A stretch of 64,000 bases of DNA, from NCBI RefSeq assembly GCF_039537585.1, contig NZ_BAABAU010000001.1, positions 2,108,001 to 2,172,000 on the forward strand. Reading direction: 5' to 3'. A model generated the notes under the pieces. That model was not told where the DNA came from. It saw nothing but the letters and a program-made list of their open reading frames with translations, and ran no database searches. The stretch is from Frondihabitans peucedani. GTDB lineage: Bacteria > Actinomycetota > Actinomycetes > Actinomycetales > Microbacteriaceae. Both the position numbers and the translations under genes were made by a program. Shown piece by piece: positions 46,620 through 56,823 of this stretch; the stretch's first letter is position 1; every line of letters starts with the position of its first letter.

Positions 46620-47446
46620 TCGCCATGGCCTCCGTCCTCGCCGCCGTCTTCGGCCTCGTGATCGGATCGTTCCTCAACGTCGTCGTCTACCGGGTTCCGG
46701 CCGGGATCTCCGTCAGCCGCCCTGCGAGCTCCTGCCCGACCTGCAAGTCCGAGATCCGGGCGTTCGACAACATCCCCGTGGTCAGCTGGCTCGCACTCGG
46801 CGGCAGGTGCCGCAGCTGCAAAACGTCCATCTCTGCTCGCTACCCCATCGTGGAGTCCCTCACAGGGGTCTTCTTCGTGATCGTCGTCGTCTCATTCCTC
46901 GCTCAGGCGCCGGAGACGCTCGCGTCCGCCGCCGTCGCCGCGCGCCTCCTCCGCGTCGCGGCCTTCCTGTACCTGGCAGCGATCAGCGTCGCCCTGGGCA
47001 TCATCGACACTGAGCACAAGCGCCTGCCCGACCGCATCGTCCTGCCGTCCTACGGGGTCGCCGTCGCGCTCCTGACAGCATCGTCCGCCTTGGCGAACGA
47101 CTGGGCCGACCTCGGTCGCGCCTGTGTCGGCCTCGGCATCCTGGGTGCCTTCTACTTCGCGGTCGCCTTCGCCTACCCGGCCGGAATGGGTCTCGGCGAC
47201 GTCAAGCTCGCAGGCCTCCTCGGTCTCTACCTCGGATATCTCGGGTGGGGCCCCCTCATCGTGGGAGGCTTCTCCGCCTTCCTCCTCGGTGGACTCTTCT
47301 CCATCGTGCTGATCGCCCTCAAGCGGATCGGGAGGAAGGGCGGGATCCCCTTCGGTCCCTGGATGCTCGTCGGCGCATGGGTCGGCGTCTTCGCCGGCCG
47401 AGCCGTCTGGCACGGCTACCTGTCATTGATCGGTCTCGCCTCGTGA
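46616..47446 (+). CDS. pilD: Prepilin peptidase / N-methyltransferase PilD
   Basis: PilD cleaves the pilin leaders and methylates the new N-terminus. The 276-aa product begins with VFGLVIGSFLNVVVYRVPAG, then the zinc motif CPTCK and CRSCK. The two catalytic Asp are Asp131 in GIIDTEHKRLPDRIV and Asp195 in GMGLGDVKLAG, the GxGD signature. It has about eight membrane segments. A GTG overlapping the previous stop is the start, and an ATG three codons later is possible. Confidence 0.95.
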   Translation: MIAMASVLAAVFGLVIGSFLNVVVYRVPAGISVSRPASSCPTCKSEIRAFDNIPVVSWLALGGRCRSCKTSISARYPIVESLTGVFFVIVVVSFLAQAPETLASAAVAARLLRVAAFLYLAAISVALGIIDTEHKRLPDRIVLPSYGVAVALLTASSALANDWADLGRACVGLGILGAFYFAVAFAYPAGMGLGDVKLAGLLGLYLGYLGWGPLIVGGFSAFLLGGLFSIVLIALKRIGRKGGIPFGPWMLVGAWVGVFAGRAVWHGYLSLIGLAS

Positions 47447-47489
47447 TCACGAACGGCCAGGCCCCCGCCCCGAAGTCCTTGGAGTCGAA

Positions 47490-48539
47490 ATGAGCAAGTC
47501 CATCGTCGGCGTCGACATCGGCACGGCGTCCCTCCGTGCTGTGGAGATCGCCAATCCGACCTCGTCGAAGCCCACACTCGTGCGCTACGGAGAAGTTCCC
47601 CTTCCCGAGGGATCGGTGAGTCGCGGTGAGGTCATCGAGGCCCTCACCGTTGCGCAGAGCATGAAGAGCCTGTGGTCACAGGCAGGGTTCAAGAGCAAGC
47701 AGGTGGTTCTCGGCATGGGCAACCAGCGAGTCCTCGCCCGAGATCTGACAGTGGCAAAGGCGTCCAAGGCCCGTATCCACGAGGCCCTGCCCTTCCAAGT
47801 GCAGGACATGCTGCCCATCCCCGTGGCGGACGCCCTCCTCGACTTCTATCCCGTGTCGGAGGGCATCGGCGAGCACGGTCCCGTCATCAACGGGCTTCTC
47901 ATCGCCGCTGTGAAGGATGCCGTCCTCGGCAACGTGCGAGCGTCGAAGCTCGCGGGGCTCACCGCAGTCGGTGTCGACCTCATCCCGTTCGCGGTTTCGC
48001 GGCTGCTCGTCAACCGCCAGCACATGGCCGGGACGGTGGCGCTCATCGACATCGGGGCGGCGACGACGTCTGTCGTCCTCGTCTCGAACGGGGTCCCGCA
48101 GTTCGTGCGCCTGATCCCGTCGGGCGGCGACGACGTCACGGCCGATCTCGCGTCTCGTCTCGAGATCCCGCGGGATCTCGCTGAGGGGGCCAAGCGCACG
48201 CTCGGTCTCGTCGCATCCCGCGCCACGCAGGAGGACGCCACGGCCTCGCAGGTCATCTTCGAGACGACGAACGAACTCCTGGGCAGCCTCCGAAACACGG
48301 TCAGCTACTACGCCAACACGCGTCCGACCGAGACCGTGAGCCACATCGTCCTCTCCGGTGGGGGAGCGCAGCTGCAGGGTCTCCCTGAGGCGCTCGCCGA
48401 GGTCACGCGAATCCGAGTCGTCGCGGCCGATCCGTTTCAGGGGCTCGCGTTCGGACGCTCCGTGTCCGAACAGGATGTCCGTGCCAAGACCACCTCGCTC
48501 ACCGTCGCCCTCGGCCTCGCTCTCGGAAGTGCAGCATGA
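47490..48539 (+). CDS. pilM: Pilus assembly protein PilM (actin-like ATPase)
   Basis: PilM is a cytoplasmic actin-fold protein that binds the PilN N-terminus. The 349-aa product has KSIVGVDIGTASLRAVEI (phosphate 1), ALIDIGAATTSVVLVSNG (phosphate 2) and HIVLSGGGAQLQGLPEAL (adenosine). The order pilD-pilM-pilN-pilO is typical of actinobacterial and cyanobacterial pili. It overlaps pilN by 4 bp. Confidence 0.93.
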   Translation: MSKSIVGVDIGTASLRAVEIANPTSSKPTLVRYGEVPLPEGSVSRGEVIEALTVAQSMKSLWSQAGFKSKQVVLGMGNQRVLARDLTVAKASKARIHEALPFQVQDMLPIPVADALLDFYPVSEGIGEHGPVINGLLIAAVKDAVLGNVRASKLAGLTAVGVDLIPFAVSRLLVNRQHMAGTVALIDIGAATTSVVLVSNGVPQFVRLIPSGGDDVTADLASRLEIPRDLAEGAKRTLGLVASRATQEDATASQVIFETTNELLGSLRNTVSYYANTRPTETVSHIVLSGGGAQLQGLPEALAEVTRIRVVAADPFQGLAFGRSVSEQDVRAKTTSLTVALGLALGSAA

Positions 48540-49402
48540 AGTTCTATCTGACCAAGGCGGCACAGCGACAGGCGGAGAGCGGCGAGCCCAGATCGCAGGA
48601 CGGAGCGCGCGCACGAGCATCTACAGCCTCGGCGGCGCTCGACGAGTCGTCGCGGAGGGCCAGGTCTCGTCGGAGTGTCGGACAGGCGCCTGCGCCGACT
48701 GCCACCGCTGCAAGCGCTCCTGCAGCGCCACCGCCGCCGATCTCGCGATCCAAGCCTGCCAAGGGCGTCATCGCCATCGGCGGCGTGCCCCGGGTCGACC
48801 TCCTCCCGCCGGAGGTGCGAGCCGAGCGGCACGCTGCCGTCAACGTCCGCCGAGCCTGGACAGGTGTCGTGGGTCTCGTCGTCATAGTCGGAGTCGCCGG
48901 GGCGACGGCCGCCATCTATGCAAGTGCGGCGACCGCGACGCTCGCGTCGTCGCAGAAAGAGACGTCCAGCCTCATCATGCAGTCGGCAGGCTTCTCCGAG
49001 GTCAACACGGTGCAGAACGAGACAGACCTCGTCGGCGCGGCTGTCCGGGTCGGTGGATCGACCGATATCGACTGGCCCTCCTACCTGGCGAAGGTCAAGG
49101 CCACCGTGCCGAACGGCATGGAGCTCGCGACGGTCACCATCGACTCCGCGACGCCGGTGGTCGCCTATGCGCAGGCCACCACGCCTCTCGAGGGACAGCG
49201 GGTGGCGACGCTCACCTTCTCGTCGACGAGTTCGTCCCTCCCGGACGTGCCCACGTGGCTGACCAGCCTTCGCACGCTCCCCGGGTACACGGACGCTTCG
49301 GCGGGCACTGTCGCGCTCTCCGCCGGCGTCTACACGTCAAACGTGGTCGTCCACGTCGACTCCGAGGCATTCTCCAAGGCCTACTCGAAAGAAGGCAAAT
49401 GA
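48536..49402 (+). CDS. pilN: Pilus assembly protein PilN-like
   Basis: The 288-aa product has a basic cytoplasmic region, the VPRVDLLPPEVRAERHAAVN motif by which PilN contacts PilM, one membrane segment (GVVGLVVIVGVAGATAAIYA), and a coiled-coil/ferredoxin-like periplasmic-type domain. The N-terminal 85 residues before the PilN motif are Ala/Ser/Arg-rich and unusual, because most PilN start at that motif. Overlaps pilM by 4 bp and is followed by pilO. Confidence 0.8.
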   Translation: MKFYLTKAAQRQAESGEPRSQDGARARASTASAALDESSRRARSRRSVGQAPAPTATAASAPAAPPPPISRSKPAKGVIAIGGVPRVDLLPPEVRAERHAAVNVRRAWTGVVGLVVIVGVAGATAAIYASAATATLASSQKETSSLIMQSAGFSEVNTVQNETDLVGAAVRVGGSTDIDWPSYLAKVKATVPNGMELATVTIDSATPVVAYAQATTPLEGQRVATLTFSSTSSSLPDVPTWLTSLRTLPGYTDASAGTVALSAGVYTSNVVVHVDSEAFSKAYSKEGK

Positions 49403-49403
49403 C

Positions 49404-50213
49404 ATGGACCGCAACCGTCTCATGATGATCGCAGCCGTCCTCGCCGCATTCGTCGTCCTCGCAGGAGGCTTCTTCCTCGGGGTCCAGCCCCAGCTCAAGT
49501 CCGCCGCGGACGATCATTCCGCCGAGGTGGCCGTCACAGCTCAGAACGAGAAGCTCGCCTCGACCCTCGCGTCGCTGAGAGCCCAGTACTCGAAGCTCGG
49601 TACCAAGAAGGCGGATCTCGCCGACCTCCGCAAGACGGTTCCCGCCGGAGTCGACAGCGGCTCGATGATCACGGAGCTCAATGGGATCGCCGAGAAGTCG
49701 GGCGTGACGCTGAGCAACATCCAGTTCGGCACGGCAGCCTCGTACATGCCTCCCGTCTCAGCGGCCGCACCGGCGACGGCGACGGCGGGTGCGACGGCCT
49801 CCCCTTCGCCCTCGGCCACAGCCAGCCCGACTCCCGTCGCCAGCACCCCCGTTGCGCCCGCTGTGACGACCGACCCGCTCATCACGGCCGCGAACTTCAG
49901 CACCATCCCGCTGACGGTCACGATCCAGGGATCGTATGCGGATGCCCTGTCCTTTCTCCAGGGCGTCCGGGATGCGGATCGTCTCTTCATGATCAACACG
50001 ATCACGAGCGCGGCCGGCACGAGCGCGAGCGGCGACTCGACCACGGACGCAGCCAACGCGGCGCCGGACACCCTCAACTGGACGTTCGGGGGGCTCGTCT
50101 ACGCCCTCACCGACGCGAAGTCCGCCCAGCAGTCCCAGCAGAACAGCTCCAGCACCACGGCGGGAAGCACCACCGCCGACGGCTCCTCCACCGACACCGC
50201 GGCCGGCAAGTAG
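49404..50213 (+). CDS. pilO: Pilus assembly protein PilO-like
   Basis: The 269-aa product has one N-terminal membrane segment (LMMIAAVLAAFVVLAGGFFL), a coiled coil (about 30-85) and a ferredoxin-like domain (LTVTIQGSYADALSFLQGVR with FMINTITSA), which define PilO. A Pro/Thr/Ala linker is inserted near residue 120. The tail is Ser/Thr-rich. No secretin (PilQ) or PilP follows, as expected for a one-membrane cell. The 13-bp hairpin at 50308 is probably the end of the transcript. Confidence 0.8.
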   Translation: MDRNRLMMIAAVLAAFVVLAGGFFLGVQPQLKSAADDHSAEVAVTAQNEKLASTLASLRAQYSKLGTKKADLADLRKTVPAGVDSGSMITELNGIAEKSGVTLSNIQFGTAASYMPPVSAAAPATATAGATASPSPSATASPTPVASTPVAPAVTTDPLITAANFSTIPLTVTIQGSYADALSFLQGVRDADRLFMINTITSAAGTSASGDSTTDAANAAPDTLNWTFGGLVYALTDAKSAQQSQQNSSSTTAGSTTADGSSTDTAAGK

Positions 50214-50307
50214 CACCGGAGGAGCACCGAGCCGCCACCGCCCGGTCGAAGGTCCCGATCGACCGGACGGTGGCTCCCGGTCCACCGCACACCGCGACGG
50301 ACCGGAC

Positions 50308-50340
50308 GCGCCGGCGGAGGCCCCTAGCCTCCGCCGGCGC
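50308..50340 (+). terminator. Perfect 13-bp hairpin after the pilus genes
   Basis: GCGCCGGCGGAGG (50308-50320) and its complement (50328-50340) enclose CCCCTAG. No U tract follows, but strength and location fit an actinobacterial terminator. A weaker imperfect stem lies at about 50229-50276. Confidence 0.65.
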
Positions 50341-50409
50341 TCTGTCGTGCTCGAGACGCCTTCCGACCCGGCCGCCGCGCCGGAGCACCCCGACGGGTAG
50401 CCTGGTGCG

Positions 50410-50880
50410 ATGTCCCGCGGCCTCCTCACCTTCATGGCCACCGTGACGCATCTGGCCGTGGTGGTGCTGACCCTCGGCATCGTCTTCTTCGTCACGGATC
50501 GCGACGTCATCGTGGAGCACGACGCGGGCACGCTGCTCGGGCCGGCCATGGTGCTCGGCTCGATGGCGAGCGTCTTCTTCGTGCTCGCACGGAGCTTCGG
50601 CGTGGCCGAGCGCGACGGCGTCCGCACCCCGAGCATCCTGCGCCCCTCGATCGTCGCCGCGGTGGCGAGCTTCCTCGTGATGCTGGTGGTCGGCGGGCTG
50701 ATCTACGCCCTGGAGCGCGACGAGGCGGTCTGGTTCGTGCTGTTCGTGGGTCGATACGCAGGATCCGCCTTCGTCATCGCGTCCTCCCTCTGGGCGGGCG
50801 TCGTCGTCGCCGCGTACCTCCTCATGGCCCGCTTCGAGCAGGCGCACGCGGCCCGCGGAGCCCGCCACGACGACGTCTGA
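50410..50880 (+). CDS. Four-helix membrane protein of unknown function
   Basis: This 156-aa protein consists of four membrane helices (FMATVTHLAVVVLTLGIVFF; AMVLGSMASVFFVLARSFGV; IVAAVASFLVMLVVGGLIYA; AFVIASSLWAGVVVAAYLLM). DUF6121-like and similar small actinobacterial membrane families share this layout, but no firm assignment is made. TAGCCT six bases before the ATG at 50410 suggests a leaderless transcript. It sits between the pilus and str operons. Confidence 0.65.
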   Translation: MSRGLLTFMATVTHLAVVVLTLGIVFFVTDRDVIVEHDAGTLLGPAMVLGSMASVFFVLARSFGVAERDGVRTPSILRPSIVAAVASFLVMLVVGGLIYALERDEAVWFVLFVGRYAGSAFVIASSLWAGVVVAAYLLMARFEQAHAARGARHDDV

Positions 50881-50916
50881 GCGACGCCCGTTCGCTGCCG
50901 GCAGAGGCACCGCCGT

Positions 50917-50945
50917 TTGATCTGACCCAGGCGGCAGGCTATTCT
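50917..50945 (+). promoter_or_regulatory. Promoter of the str operon
   Basis: TTGATC (50917-50922), a 17-base spacer and TATTCT (50940-50945) make a good primary-sigma promoter. The leader to rpsL is about 280 nt and holds no convincing gene. Confidence 0.75.
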
Positions 50946-51231
50946 TTTCGGGTGTGCGCTTAATCGCGCGCCCAGATTTCAGCCGGTGTCCGACGAGAGT
51001 CGTCCGCGAGGCTGGAGCAACCGTCTCTTCGGGTGGCGAACTTCTCGCGATTCCGATCAGGCCCGGCCGTGCATCTCAATGGTGCACCGCGTCGGGGAGA
51101 CGCACCACACAACACGCCTCGTTCGACGAAGTGTGACGTGTCGTGCCCCAGAGATGAGGAAGCCGTCCGACCGGGTCGGCCAGAACCTGAGCAGAGACCC
51201 TGCGCCGAGAAGTACGTATCAAGGAGAACCA

Positions 51232-51606
51232 GTGCCAACTATTCAGCAGCTGGTCCGAAAGGGACGCACGCCGAAGGTCGTCAAGACCAAGGCCCCCGCC
51301 CTGAAGGCCAACCCCCAGCAGCGTGGCGTGTGCACCCGTGTGTACACCACCACCCCCAAGAAGCCGAACTCGGCCCTCCGCAAAGTCGCTCGCGTCAAGC
51401 TCAGCAACGGCACCGAGGTCACCGCGTACATCCCCGGCGAGGGCCACAACCTCCAGGAGCACTCGATGGTGCTCGTCCGTGGCGGTCGTGTGAAAGACCT
51501 CCCCGGTGTCCGTTACAAGATCGTCCGCGGCGCCCTCGACACCCAGGCTGTCAAGAACCGCAAGCAGGCTCGCAGCCGCTACGGCGCGAAGATGGAGAAG
51601 AAGTAA
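51232..51606 (+). CDS. rpsL: 30S ribosomal protein S12
   Basis: S12 sits at the decoding centre. The 124-aa product reads [11 protein letters not shown] at the start and contains [18 protein letters not shown] and [17 protein letters not shown], with the Lys residues usual for streptomycin-sensitive strains. The start is GTG at 51232, eight bases after AAGGAG. In-frame codons continue upstream but are leader. It is the first gene of rpsL-rpsG-fusA-tuf, and the stop abuts the rpsG ATG. Confidence 0.98.
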   Translation: MPTIQQLVRKGRTPKVVKTKAPALKANPQQRGVCTRVYTTTPKKPNSALRKVARVKLSNGTEVTAYIPGEGHNLQEHSMVLVRGGRVKDLPGVRYKIVRGALDTQAVKNRKQARSRYGAKMEKK

Positions 51607-52076
51607 TGCCTCGTAAAGGTCCCGCTCCCAAGCGCCCTGTCGTCGCAGACCCCGTCTACGGCGCCCCCATCGTCAGCCAGCTGGTCAACAAGATCCTGCT
51701 CGACGGCAAGAAGGGCCTCGCCGAGCGCATCGTCTACGGTGCTCTCGCCGGCGTCGCCGCGAAGAACGGCCAGGACGCCGTCGCCACGCTCAAGAAGGCA
51801 CTCGACAACGTGCGCCCGACCCTCGAGGTCCGGTCGCGCCGCGTAGGTGGCTCCACCTACCAGGTGCCCGTCGAGGTCAAGCCTCACCGCGCGAACACCC
51901 TGGCGCTCCGCTGGCTCACCAGCTACGCCAAGGCCCGTCGCGAGAAGACGATGACCGAGCGTCTCATGAACGAGATCCTCGACGCGTCGAACGGTCTCGG
52001 CGCCGCTGTCAAGCGTCGTGAAGACACGCACAAGATGGCCGAGTCGAACAAGGCCTTCGCGCACTACCGCTGGTAA
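51606..52076 (+). CDS. rpsG: 30S ribosomal protein S7
   Basis: S7 nucleates assembly of the 30S head and acts as translational repressor of the str operon in enterics. The 156-aa product begins [20 protein letters not shown] and contains [20 protein letters not shown]. Its ATG shares a base with the rpsL stop. A stable hairpin at 52102 lies in the gap to fusA. Confidence 0.98.
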   Translation: MPRKGPAPKRPVVADPVYGAPIVSQLVNKILLDGKKGLAERIVYGALAGVAAKNGQDAVATLKKALDNVRPTLEVRSRRVGGSTYQVPVEVKPHRANTLALRWLTSYAKARREKTMTERLMNEILDASNGLGAAVKRREDTHKMAESNKAFAHYRW

Positions 52077-52101
52077 GCACCACCGCCCTTCTGGGCCCTG
52101 G

Positions 52102-52127
52102 GGGGCGCTCACCACGGTGAGCGCCCC
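52102..52127 (+). other. Perfect hairpin between rpsG and fusA
   Basis: GGGGCGCTCACC (52102-52113) pairs with GGTGAGCGCCCC (52116-52127), leaving a minimal loop. There is no U run, so it may attenuate or stabilise the message and adjust the higher output of fusA and tuf. Confidence 0.6.
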
Positions 52128-52168
52128 GCAGAAACCGCACATCTCTAACCCCCCAATCGGAGGAACCC

Positions 52169-54283
52169 GTGGCACAGGACGTGCTCACCGACCTGAACAA
52201 GGTCCGCAACATCGGCATCATGGCGCACATCGATGCCGGCAAGACGACGACCACCGAGCGCATCCTGTTCTACACGGGCATCACCCACAAGATCGGTGAA
52301 GTGCACGACGGTGCCGCCACCATGGACTGGATGGCCCAGGAGCAGGAGCGTGGCATCACGATCACCTCCGCTGCGACCACCTGCTTCTGGAACAAGAACC
52401 AGATCAACATCATCGACACCCCCGGCCACGTCGACTTCACGGTCGAGGTCGAGCGCTCGCTCCGCGTGCTCGACGGCGCGGTCGCCGTGTTCGACGGCAA
52501 GGAGGGCGTCGAGCCCCAGTCCGAGACCGTCTGGCGTCAGGCCGACAAGTACGACGTCCCGCGCATCTGCTTCGTCAACAAGATGGACAAGCTGGGCGCC
52601 GACTTCTACTTCACCGTCGACACCATCATCAAGCGCCTCGGCGCGAAGCCGCTGGTCATGCAGCTCCCGATCGGTGCGGAGTCCTCCTTCGAGGGCGTCG
52701 TCGACCTGGTCGAGATGCGCGCGCTGACCTGGCGCGGCGACGCGAAGGGCGACGTCGAGATGGGCGCCAAGTACGAGATCGAGCCCATCCCGGAAGACCT
52801 CCAGGCCAAGGCCGAGGAGTACCGCGCCAAGCTGCTCGAGACCGTCGCCGAGTCCGACGACGCCCTCCTCGAGAAGTACTTCTCCGGCGAGGAGCTCACG
52901 GTCGCCGAGATCAAGGGCGCCGTCCGCAAGATGACGGTCAACTCCGAGCTCTACCCGATCTTCTGCGGCTCCGCGTTCAAGAACCGCGGCGTCCAGCCGA
53001 TGCTCGACGCGGTCATCGACTACCTCCCGTCGCCGCTCGACGTGCCTCCCATGGAGGGCCACGACGTCCGCGACGCCGAGAAGATCATCATCCGCAAGCC
53101 CGACTCGACCGAGCCCTTCTCGGCTCTGGCGTTCAAGGTCGCGGTGCACCCCTTCTTCGGTCGCCTCACCTATGTCCGCGTGTACTCGGGATCCATCGAG
53201 TCCGGTGCCCAGGTCATCAATTCGACGAAGGACAAGAAGGAGCGCATCGGCAAGATCTTCCAGATGCACTCCAACAAGGAGAACCCGGTCGACAGCGTGA
53301 CCGCCGGTCACATCTACGCGGTCATCGGTCTGAAGTTCACGACGACGGGTGACACTCTGTGCGACCCGTCCGAGCAGATCGTGCTCGAGTCGATGACCTT
53401 CCCGGAGCCCGTCATCGAGGTCGCCATCGAGCCGAAGACGAAGGCCGACCAGGAGAAGCTCTCCCTGGCCATCCAGAAGCTCGCCGAAGAAGACCCGACG
53501 TTCCGCGTCGAGCTCAACGCCGAGACGGGCCAGACGGTCATCAAGGGCATGGGCGAGCTCCACCTCGACATCCTGGTCGACCGCATGAAGCGGGAGTTCA
53601 ACGTCGAGGCGAACGTCGGCAAGCCCCAGGTGGCCTACCGCGAGACCCTCAAGAAGGGCATCGAGCGCTACGACTACACCCACAAGAAGCAGACCGGTGG
53701 GTCGGGTCAGTTCGCGAAGGTGCAGATCGCGCTGGAGCCCTTCGAGGTCACGGCCGAGTCGACCTACGAGTTCGTCAACAAGGTCACGGGTGGTCGCGTC
53801 CCGCGCGAGTACATCCCGTCGGTCGACGCCGGCATCCAGGACGCCATGCAGGTCGGTGTCCTCGCGGGCTACCCGACCGTGGGTGTCCGTGCCCTGCTCC
53901 TCGACGGTGCGGCGCACGACGTCGACTCGTCGGAGATGGCGTTCAAGATCGCCGGCTCGATCGCGTACAAGGAGGCGGCTCGCAAGGCGCAGCCCGTCCT
54001 CCTCGAGCCGATCATGGCCGTCGAGGTCCGCACCCCCGAGGAGTACATGGGCGACGTCATCGGCGACCTGAACTCCCGTCGCGGAATGATCGCGTCGATG
54101 GACGACGCCAGCGGTGTCAAGGTCGTCAAGGCCAGCGTCCCGCTGTCGGAGATGTTCGGTTACGTCGGTGACCTGCGGTCGAAGACCTCGGGTCGTGCCG
54201 TCTACTCGATGACGTTCGAGTCGTACGCGGAGGTCCCCAAGGCTGTCGCCGAGGAGATCATCGCCAAGAACAAGGGCGAGTAG
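52169..54283 (+). CDS. fusA: Translation elongation factor G
   Basis: EF-G moves tRNA and mRNA through the ribosome. The 704-aa product has the G1 [20 protein letters not shown]2/[11 protein letters not shown]3 [20 protein letters not shown] and G4 [11 protein letters not shown], followed by domains II-V including [15 protein letters not shown] and the C-terminal [17 protein letters not shown] start at 52169 follows GGAGGA. Length is standard. Confidence 0.99.
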   Translation: MAQDVLTDLNKVRNIGIMAHIDAGKTTTTERILFYTGITHKIGEVHDGAATMDWMAQEQERGITITSAATTCFWNKNQINIIDTPGHVDFTVEVERSLRVLDGAVAVFDGKEGVEPQSETVWRQADKYDVPRICFVNKMDKLGADFYFTVDTIIKRLGAKPLVMQLPIGAESSFEGVVDLVEMRALTWRGDAKGDVEMGAKYEIEPIPEDLQAKAEEYRAKLLETVAESDDALLEKYFSGEELTVAEIKGAVRKMTVNSELYPIFCGSAFKNRGVQPMLDAVIDYLPSPLDVPPMEGHDVRDAEKIIIRKPDSTEPFSALAFKVAVHPFFGRLTYVRVYSGSIESGAQVINSTKDKKERIGKIFQMHSNKENPVDSVTAGHIYAVIGLKFTTTGDTLCDPSEQIVLESMTFPEPVIEVAIEPKTKADQEKLSLAIQKLAEEDPTFRVELNAETGQTVIKGMGELHLDILVDRMKREFNVEANVGKPQVAYRETLKKGIERYDYTHKKQTGGSGQFAKVQIALEPFEVTAESTYEFVNKVTGGRVPREYIPSVDAGIQDAMQVGVLAGYPTVGVRALLLDGAAHDVDSSEMAFKIAGSIAYKEAARKAQPVLLEPIMAVEVRTPEEYMGDVIGDLNSRRGMIASMDDASGVKVVKASVPLSEMFGYVGDLRSKTSGRAVYSMTFESYAEVPKAVAEEIIAKNKGE

Positions 54284-54348
54284 CCCACCGGGTGTCGCGT
54301 TCTCCACAGAGCGCAGCACCCGAAATGCGGGGTCGAGCCTCGACCGCG

Positions 54349-54409
54349 TAGCATGAGTACACACCAATGCGCAGGCCCCCGCGGGTCGGCCGGAGGAATT
54401 CCGGCCGAC
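54349..54409 (+). promoter_or_regulatory. tuf promoter-like site and structured leader
   Basis: TAGCAT at 54349-54354 may be the -10 of an internal tuf promoter. The leader then has a stem GTCGGCCGGA (54385-54394) with its complement at 54400-54409. The outer flanks (GGCCCCCGCG and CTGGGGGACTG) can extend pairing. This fits the need for extra tuf expression. Confidence 0.5.
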
Positions 54410-54446
54410 CTGGGGGACTGCACCAGAGTCCTGAGGAGGACCCACA

Positions 54447-55640
54447 GTGGCGAAGGCCAAGTTCGAGCGGACTAAGCCGCACGTAAACATCGGAACCATC
54501 GGTCACGTTGACCACGGCAAGACGACGCTCACCGCGGCGATCACCAAGGTTCTGCACGACAAGTACCCGACCCTCAACGACGCGTCGGCATTCGACCAGA
54601 TCGACAACGCGCCCGAAGAGAAGGCTCGTGGTATCACGATCAACATCTCGCACGTCGAGTACCAGACGGAGAAGCGTCACTACGCTCACGTCGACGCTCC
54701 GGGCCACGCCGACTACATCAAGAACATGATCACCGGTGCCGCTCAGATGGACGGCGCGATCCTGGTCGTGGCGGCCACCGACGGTCCCATGCCCCAGACG
54801 CGTGAGCACGTCCTCCTGGCCCGCCAGGTCGGCGTCCCCTACATCGTCGTGGCGCTGAACAAGTCCGACATGGTCGACGACGAGGAGATCCTCGAGCTCG
54901 TCGAGATCGAGGTCCGCGAGCTGCTCTCCAGCCAGGACTTCGACGGCGACAACGCCCCGGTGATCCAGGTCTCCGCTCTCAAGGCCCTCGAGGGCGACGA
55001 GAAGTGGGCCGACACGGTCTTCGAGCTCATGAACGCCGTCGACGAGAACGTGCCGGAGCCGGTTCGTGCAACCGACCAGCCCTTCCTCATGCCCGTCGAG
55101 GACGTCTTCACGATCACCGGTCGTGGAACCGTCATCACCGGCCGTGTCGAGCGTGGCGTCCTGAAGCCGAACGACGAGGTCGAGATCGTCGGCATCAAGG
55201 AGAAGAGCATCAAGACGACCGTCACGGCCATCGAGATGTTCCGCAAGACCCTCGAAGACGCCCGCGCGGGTGAGAACGTCGGTCTGCTCCTCCGCGGTAC
55301 CAAGCGCGAAGAGGTCGAGCGCGGCCAGGTCGTGGTCAAGCCCGGCTCGATCACGCCGCACACCGAGTTCGAGGGCAACGTCTACATCCTCTCGAAGGAC
55401 GAGGGCGGGCGTCACAACCCGTTCTACGCGAACTACCGTCCGCAGTTCTACTTCCGCACCACCGACGTCACCGGCGTCATCACGCTGCCCGAGGGCACCG
55501 AGATGGTCATGCCCGGCGACACGACTGAGATCACCGTCCAGCTGATCCAGCCGATCGCCATGGAGGAGGGCCTCCGCTTCGCTATCCGCGAGGGTGGCCG
55601 CACCGTCGGCGCCGGTACCGTCACGAAGATCATCAAGTAA
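54447..55640 (+). CDS. tuf: Translation elongation factor Tu
   Basis: EF-Tu brings aminoacyl-tRNA to the ribosome. The 397-aa product has [58 protein letters not shown], and ALNKSDMV, followed by beta-barrel domains II and III. The start is GTG after GAGGAGG. A strong terminator at 55682 ends the str operon. Confidence 0.99.
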   Translation: MAKAKFERTKPHVNIGTIGHVDHGKTTLTAAITKVLHDKYPTLNDASAFDQIDNAPEEKARGITINISHVEYQTEKRHYAHVDAPGHADYIKNMITGAAQMDGAILVVAATDGPMPQTREHVLLARQVGVPYIVVALNKSDMVDDEEILELVEIEVRELLSSQDFDGDNAPVIQVSALKALEGDEKWADTVFELMNAVDENVPEPVRATDQPFLMPVEDVFTITGRGTVITGRVERGVLKPNDEVEIVGIKEKSIKTTVTAIEMFRKTLEDARAGENVGLLLRGTKREEVERGQVVVKPGSITPHTEFEGNVYILSKDEGGRHNPFYANYRPQFYFRTTDVTGVITLPEGTEMVMPGDTTEITVQLIQPIAMEEGLRFAIREGGRTVGAGTVTKIIK

Positions 55641-55681
55641 CACCGATCCACGTGACGTACTGAATCGTCAGTACTGCCGAG

Positions 55682-55712
55682 AACGGGCCGAGTCGAGAGA
55701 CTCGGCCCGTTT
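55682..55712 (+). terminator. Rho-independent terminator after tuf
   Basis: AACGGGCCGAGTC (55682-55694) and its complement (55699-55711) form a 13-bp stem with a GAGA loop and a TTTG tail. Confidence 0.95.
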
Positions 55713-55779
55713 GTCGTCTCGCGCGCCAGGGCGTACCCCGGTGAGCGTGTGCGCAGGATCCTGCGGGCACTGTGGACGG

Positions 55780-56757
55780 ATGCCCCGTCTCCGCCGCACC
55801 GACTCGAAGCGCCCCGGGATCACCCGCGTCCGCTCCGGTCGAGGATTCACCTACCACGACTCCTCAGGCGCGACCGTCACCGACCCGGAGCTCCGCGAGC
55901 GCCTCGAGCACCTCGCCATCCCTCCTGCGTGGACGGACGTCTGGATCGCCCCCTACCCGAACGGTCACATCCAGGCCACCGGCGTCGACGGGGCCGGCCG
56001 CCGCCAGTACATCTACCACCCCACCTGGCGCGAGCAGAAAGACCGCATCAAGTTCGACCGGTCGCTCGCTCTCGCCGAGTCGCTGCCGTCGGCCAGGCGC
56101 CTGGTGACGATGGACCTCCGCCGCGACGAGCCCGACCGCATCCGGGCGCTGGCCACGGCCTTCAGGATGCTCGACACGGGCTCTCTGCGAGTCGGCTCGG
56201 AGCGCTACGCCCAGCAGCACGGCAGCCACGGCCTCTCCACGCTCCTGTGCTCGCACGCCAAGGTCATGGGCGGCGACACCGTCGCCCTGTCGTTCCCGGG
56301 GAAGAGCGGCCAGGACTGGGACAGCGAGATCCGCGACCCCGACCTCGCATCCGTCATCACGGGTCTCAAGCGTCGAGGGCCACGTGCCCGCCTCCTCGCC
56401 TACCGCGACGCTGCAGGCTCCCCGTGGAAGCCCCTGCACGCCGTCGACATCAACGAGTACGTCCACGAGCGCACAGGAGGCGACTTCACAGCTAAGGACT
56501 TCCGGACGCTCCACGGGACCGTGGCGGCCGCGATCAGCCTCGCCAAGACCGGTCCGCAGCTCTCGGCCGCCAAGCGTCAGAAGGCCCTGGCCCAGGCGAT
56601 GCGCGACGCGTCCGACGTGCTCGGCAACACTCCGTCGATCGCCAAGAAGAGCTACGTCGACCCCCGGCTGGTCGACGCCTACCAGCACGGCGAGACGATC
56701 GATCCGGCGCGTCTGGGGTCGGCCGAGACCGAGGTCCGGGCACTGCTTTTCCGTTAG
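55780..56757 (+). CDS. DNA topoisomerase IB (poxvirus type)
   Basis: Type IB topoisomerase relaxes supercoils through a 3'-phosphotyrosine. The 325-aa protein has the bacterial N-terminal domain (GFTYHDSSGATVTDPELRER, then AIPPAWTDVWIAPYPNGHIQ) and the catalytic domain with RVGSERYAQQHGSHGLSTL and a KSYVDPRLVDAYQHG motif whose Tyr292 is the nucleophile. Length is typical. The start is ATG at 55780 (MPRLRRT). GTG codons at 55741 or 55747 would add a short Cys-rich N-terminus. Isolated between tuf and a DarT-like gene. Confidence 0.92.
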   Translation: MPRLRRTDSKRPGITRVRSGRGFTYHDSSGATVTDPELRERLEHLAIPPAWTDVWIAPYPNGHIQATGVDGAGRRQYIYHPTWREQKDRIKFDRSLALAESLPSARRLVTMDLRRDEPDRIRALATAFRMLDTGSLRVGSERYAQQHGSHGLSTLLCSHAKVMGGDTVALSFPGKSGQDWDSEIRDPDLASVITGLKRRGPRARLLAYRDAAGSPWKPLHAVDINEYVHERTGGDFTAKDFRTLHGTVAAAISLAKTGPQLSAAKRQKALAQAMRDASDVLGNTPSIAKKSYVDPRLVDAYQHGETIDPARLGSAETEVRALLFR

Positions 56758-56823
56758 CCCAGGAGGGTGACGTAACCTTGACCCCCGTGCCCTGTCGACC
56801 GGGCGCACGAGAGGACCACCGCT

